Made by a program: the position numbers and the translations under genes | NCBI RefSeq assembly: GCF_030848565.1 | Contig: NZ_JAVDDV010000018.1 | Coordinates: forward strand, 1 to 64,000 | Reading direction: 5' to 3' | DNA: 64,000 bases | From: Natronolimnohabitans sp. A-GB9 | GTDB taxonomy: Archaea > Halobacteriota > Halobacteria > Halobacteriales > Natrialbaceae | In this document: in pieces, positions 62,295 to 64,000 of the stretch | How the letters are laid out: each line of letters starts with the position of its first letter | How positions within the stretch are numbered: the stretch's first letter is position 1 | Notes under the pieces: model-generated | What the model was told of the DNA's origin: nothing | Seen by the model: the letters and a program-made list of their open reading frames with translations, nothing else | The model's database searches: none

Positions 62295-63779
62295 ATGGCT
62301 CAGCAAGACACAGCCGAAGATATTTCCATCGACGCGTCGTGGAACGCACTCTACATCGACGGCGAGTGGGTAGACCCCGGAAACAGGGACAAGATCGACA
62401 TACAAAACCCCGCAACCCGTGAGACGGTCACAACTGTCCCGGCGGCTACCGTTGAGGACGTCGATCGGGCGTTCGAGGCAGCGACGCGCGCCCAGACCGA
62501 GTGGGCGGAGACAACGCCTGATGAACGTGCAACGGTCGTTAGACGCACGGCGGACCTGATTGATGAGTACGAAGATGAGATTCGCGAGATATTGGCCGTC
62601 GAGAGCGGTGCGGCAAAGCCCCGCCAGGACATCGAACACGGAGGTACCGTCACTTTCGTCCACGATGCCGCCTCCTTCGCTTTCCGTTCCTCGGGCGGGC
62701 ACAACCAGTCGAAGATTCCTGGAAAGGAGAATATTATCCAGCGAGAGCCCGTGGGCGTCGTTGGCGTCATCTCGCCGTGGAATGTTCCGCTAAAGCTCTC
62801 GATCCGAGCGGTTGCGCCTGCGATTGCCTTGGGTAACAGTGTCGTTCTCAAGCCCGCGTGTGAAACGTCAATCTCCGGTGGGCTCCTCCTTGCCAAGCTA
62901 TTCGAGTTGGCAGGACTGCCTGACGGCGTCCTCAATGTCGTACCTGGCGACGGCTCCGTGGCCGGCGATCGAGTGGCGTCTAATCCGAACGGTGACGTCA
63001 TTGCTTTCACTGGTTCAACACCGGTCGGAAAGCAGGTCGGTCAAAACGCGATCGAGCACTTCGCGTTCCCTGCACTCGAACTCGGCGGTAACAATCCCCA
63101 TGTCGTCCTTGAAGATGCCGACCTTGATCACGCCATCGACGGCGGGGTTTTTGGCTCTTTCTGGAATCAAGGCCAGGTATGTATATCAATTAACCGACAT
63201 CTCGTTCACGAGTCAATCTACGATGAGTACGTCGACCGACTCGCAACGCGGGCCGCCGAACTCGAGATCGGAGATCCGCTTGACGACGACGTCGAGATCG
63301 GACCGATTATCAACGAGGTACAGCGTGACGAGATTATTGACTATATTGAGAACACGGTTGCAGAGGGTGCGACTCTCGAAGTGGGTGGCAATACCGACGG
63401 CCTGTTCGTTGAACCGACCGTCCTCAGCGGCGTCACCAACGATATGAGTGCTGCGTGTAACGAGCACTTTGGTCCTGTTGCACCAGTTATCCCATTCAGC
63501 AACGACGAGGAAGCCGTCGAACTCGCAAATGCGACCGAGTACGGGCTTGCGGCGTCTGTTCACTCTACTGATCGTGGCCGCGCGCGTGATGTTGCCGACC
63601 GCATTAAGGCCGGAATGGTCCATATCAACGACCAGACCGTCAATGTCGAACCTCACGTCCCATTCGGTGGAATGAAAGATTCTGGAATGGGGCGATATAA
63701 CGGCAAGTGGCTCATTGACGAACTCACTCAGACCAAGTGGACGTCAATCCAGCGCGAGCCAAGAGAGTACCTCTTGTAG
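62295..63779 (+). CDS. NAD(P)-dependent aldehyde dehydrogenase
   Basis: 494 residues, full length, ATG 62295. NAD site FTGSTPVGKQVGQNA, general base glutamate in LELGGNNPHVVLEDADLDHA, catalytic cysteine in FWNQGQVCISINR, and PFGGMKDSGMGR at the end. With the two hydratase/decarboxylase-family genes nearby it could be a 2-hydroxymuconic (or carboxymethyl-hydroxymuconic) semialdehyde dehydrogenase. Benzaldehyde- and salicylaldehyde-type enzymes are close alternatives. A TATAATAC element at about 62281 sits immediately before the start. Confidence 0.88.
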   Translation: MAQQDTAEDISIDASWNALYIDGEWVDPGNRDKIDIQNPATRETVTTVPAATVEDVDRAFEAATRAQTEWAETTPDERATVVRRTADLIDEYEDEIREILAVESGAAKPRQDIEHGGTVTFVHDAASFAFRSSGGHNQSKIPGKENIIQREPVGVVGVISPWNVPLKLSIRAVAPAIALGNSVVLKPACETSISGGLLLAKLFELAGLPDGVLNVVPGDGSVAGDRVASNPNGDVIAFTGSTPVGKQVGQNAIEHFAFPALELGGNNPHVVLEDADLDHAIDGGVFGSFWNQGQVCISINRHLVHESIYDEYVDRLATRAAELEIGDPLDDDVEIGPIINEVQRDEIIDYIENTVAEGATLEVGGNTDGLFVEPTVLSGVTNDMSAACNEHFGPVAPVIPFSNDEEAVELANATEYGLAASVHSTDRGRARDVADRIKAGMVHINDQTVNVEPHVPFGGMKDSGMGRYNGKWLIDELTQTKWTSIQREPREYLL

Positions 63780-64000
63780 GGTATCGATCCGGCAGTTGTG
63801 ACAGCAGCGGTAGGCCTCTTAGTGATAGCTTGCGCTTTCGGTGAGAAACATCGAATTGAGAAATATTGTATAGTTGATATTTTGTCTGTCGCAGATTTCG
63901 ATCCCACCATAGTTCGTTATCAGCATACCAACTGGCAGATAGGCGGTGTTACTTGTTTCAACCACTACGGTCGAGCGTGTCAACACCACACCAAAAGTAC
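63780..64000. other. 3' flank, no gene seen
   Basis: 221 bp after the aldehyde dehydrogenase stop. Mixed composition and no credible frame; a gene may begin beyond the window. Confidence 0.4.

Overview
This is chromosome-type DNA from a haloarchaeon (class Halobacteria). Coding regions are GC-rich with G/C-ending codons, predicted proteins are strongly acidic, and TATA-like boxes lie 25-35 bp before starts that often lack a Shine-Dalgarno site. Typical haloarchaeal families are present: IclR and HTH-10/Bat regulators, ISH3- and ISH6-type transposases, Tat-dependent lipoproteins and a halocin C8-like domain. I cannot name the species.

Bases 1-3.9 kb: a glutarate-type module, a glutaryl-CoA dehydrogenase-like flavoenzyme with a class III CoA-transferase, next to an IclR regulator. 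6.2-18.5 kb: a flavin- and folate-linked one-carbon block. Two divergent pairs of a DAO-family oxidoreductase and a GcvT-like protein look like dimethylglycine/sarcosine dehydrogenases split into two polypeptides. They are grouped with a second IclR regulator, ribB, etfBA, formate-THF ligase, a FTCD_C/FchA-type cyclohydrolase and GTP cyclohydrolase I. The simplest reading is oxidative N-demethylation: methyl carbon is captured on tetrahydrofolate and run to formate with ATP gain, electrons leave through ETF, and the flavin and folate cofactors are made locally.

19-26 kb is a looser region with gene remnants, a Bat-type regulator, two CPBP membrane proteases (one with an internal deletion) and a penicillin-binding/beta-lactamase-fold protein. 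26.1-33.3 kb holds a MoaD/ThiS-like protein and an acetoin/2-oxoacid dehydrogenase set (E1 alpha, E1 beta, AcoX, and an E2 carrying a C-terminal OsmC peroxidase domain), then a BBE-type FAD oxidase.

33.5-55.5 kb is mobile DNA. An intact ISH3-type element is followed by a tyrosine integrase, a halocin C8-like toxin gene with a neighbouring membrane protein lying between IS remnants, and a seven-gene type IV secretion/conjugation operon. The operon is dead: its VirB4 ATPase has lost the Walker B region and the next ATPase gene is cut by a ~213-bp inverted-repeat element that joins it directly to a truncated second integrase. Further IS remnants, a C2H2 mini-protein, an HtpX-like protease, a broken toxin-antitoxin pair and a nonsense-mutated ISH3-type element follow.

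55.6-58.6 kb has a phosphoesterase, a SIMPL protein and several decayed genes. 59.3-63.8 kb carries two paralogous 2-keto-4-pentenoate hydratase/4-oxalocrotonate decarboxylase family enzymes, a glyoxalase-like protein and an aldehyde dehydrogenase, resembling the dehydrogenase branch of an aromatic meta-cleavage pathway. Long AT-rich gaps separate these genes.
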